Below are positions 31,797-31,875 of a stretch of DNA of 31,875 nucleotides, piece by piece (positions within the stretch are counted from its first letter, which is position 1; every line of letters starts with the position of its first letter). The position numbers and the translations under genes were made by a program. The stretch is taken from positions 1-31,875 of the forward strand of contig NZ_DASSMH010000129.1 of assembly GCF_035688975.1 (NCBI RefSeq). The letters are read 5' to 3'. A model generated the notes under the pieces. The model worked only from the letters and a program-made list of their open reading frames with translations. It made no database searches and had not been told where the DNA came from. The stretch is from CALMNV01 sp035688975 (GTDB lineage: Bacteria; Actinomycetota; Actinomycetes; Actinomycetales; Dermatophilaceae).

Positions 31797-31861
31797 GCAC
31801 CGAAGTGGCCACTCGACTTGGGCAGGAGGGCGGCGGGGCTGCACCGAAGTGACCACTCGAC
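31797..31861. repeat. Two inverted copies of the same repeat
   Basis: GCACCGAAGTGGCCACTCG-AC (31797-31817) and a copy with one change in the core (31841-31861, GTGACCACT) are in the opposite orientation to the three upstream copies. Both are followed by TTGGG. The set can fold into a large cruciform. The region 31643-31875 contains no gene I can support. Confidence 0.93.
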
Positions 31862-31875
31862 TTGGGGGGAGGGCG

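Noticed and set aside
31621..31856. Short minus-strand frames with repeated KVATRRG-like peptides
   Set aside because: The peptide repeats arise only from the palindromic DNA repeats in this region.

Overview
The window is high-GC actinobacterial chromosome (about 70% G+C by eye; GTG starts and 4-bp GTGA overlaps are common). The gene order from the arginyl-tRNA-synthetase-like gene through lysA-hom-thrC-thrB-rho-rpmE-prfA-prmC-tsaC-wecA-atpI-atpBEFHAGDC to a DUF2550 gene is the conserved actinobacterial block also known in mycobacteria and streptomycetes. Protein style and the four-gene insertion after rho suggest a Micrococcales member, perhaps Intrasporangiaceae/Dermatophilaceae. That placement is inference.

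Layout. 1-2152: surface-protein cluster with a truncated WxL-like protein, a strong terminator, a second WxL-like protein and a membrane-anchored WxL-interacting (DUF916-type) protein. 2319-2390: tRNA-Arg(CCG) on the minus strand, divergent from 2484-3278, an ArgS-derived protein that keeps the N-terminal and DALR domains but has lost the catalytic core. 3281-8179: lysA, hom, thrC, thrB (lysine and threonine branches of the aspartate pathway). 8180-8571: two 62-bp palindrome-ended repeats, a likely rho promoter and a long rho leader. 8572-10779: rho with a long Arg/Asp/Gly-rich insertion. 10952-15969: four tightly coupled genes (single-domain response regulator, membrane-anchored HEAT-repeat protein, processive family-2 glycosyltransferase, HAMP-GAF histidine kinase) sitting between rho and rpmE. 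The glycosyltransferase carries a one-base frameshift in this sequence. 16096-21638: rpmE, prfA, prmC, tsaC, glyA, wecA. 21726-31194: the F-type ATP synthase genes, with a type II NADH dehydrogenase gene lodged between atpD and atpC. 31205-31642: DUF2550 membrane protein. 31682-31861: five more copies of the palindromic repeat.

How the genes fit together. Most are housekeeping: amino-acid synthesis, transcription and translation termination, tRNA modification, one-carbon metabolism, the lipid carrier step for cell-wall polymers and ATP synthesis. The accessory parts are the WxL cluster, the signalling/glycosyltransferase cassette and ndh inside the atp cluster. A perfect CRP/GlxR-type site (TGTGA-N6-TCACA) lies upstream of atpI and suggests cAMP-responsive control of ATP synthase.

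The most unusual signal is at the DNA level. The octamer GTATGCCG (or its complement CGGCATAC) occurs 25 times by hand count, where about one is expected. It forces rare TAT and GCA codons and forms both arms of a perfect hairpin between atpA and atpG. This looks like a genome-wide word of the DUS/Chi/HIP1 kind. A second oddity is that four spacers of the atp cluster each carry a different short tandem repeat (17, 12, 16 and 12 bp).
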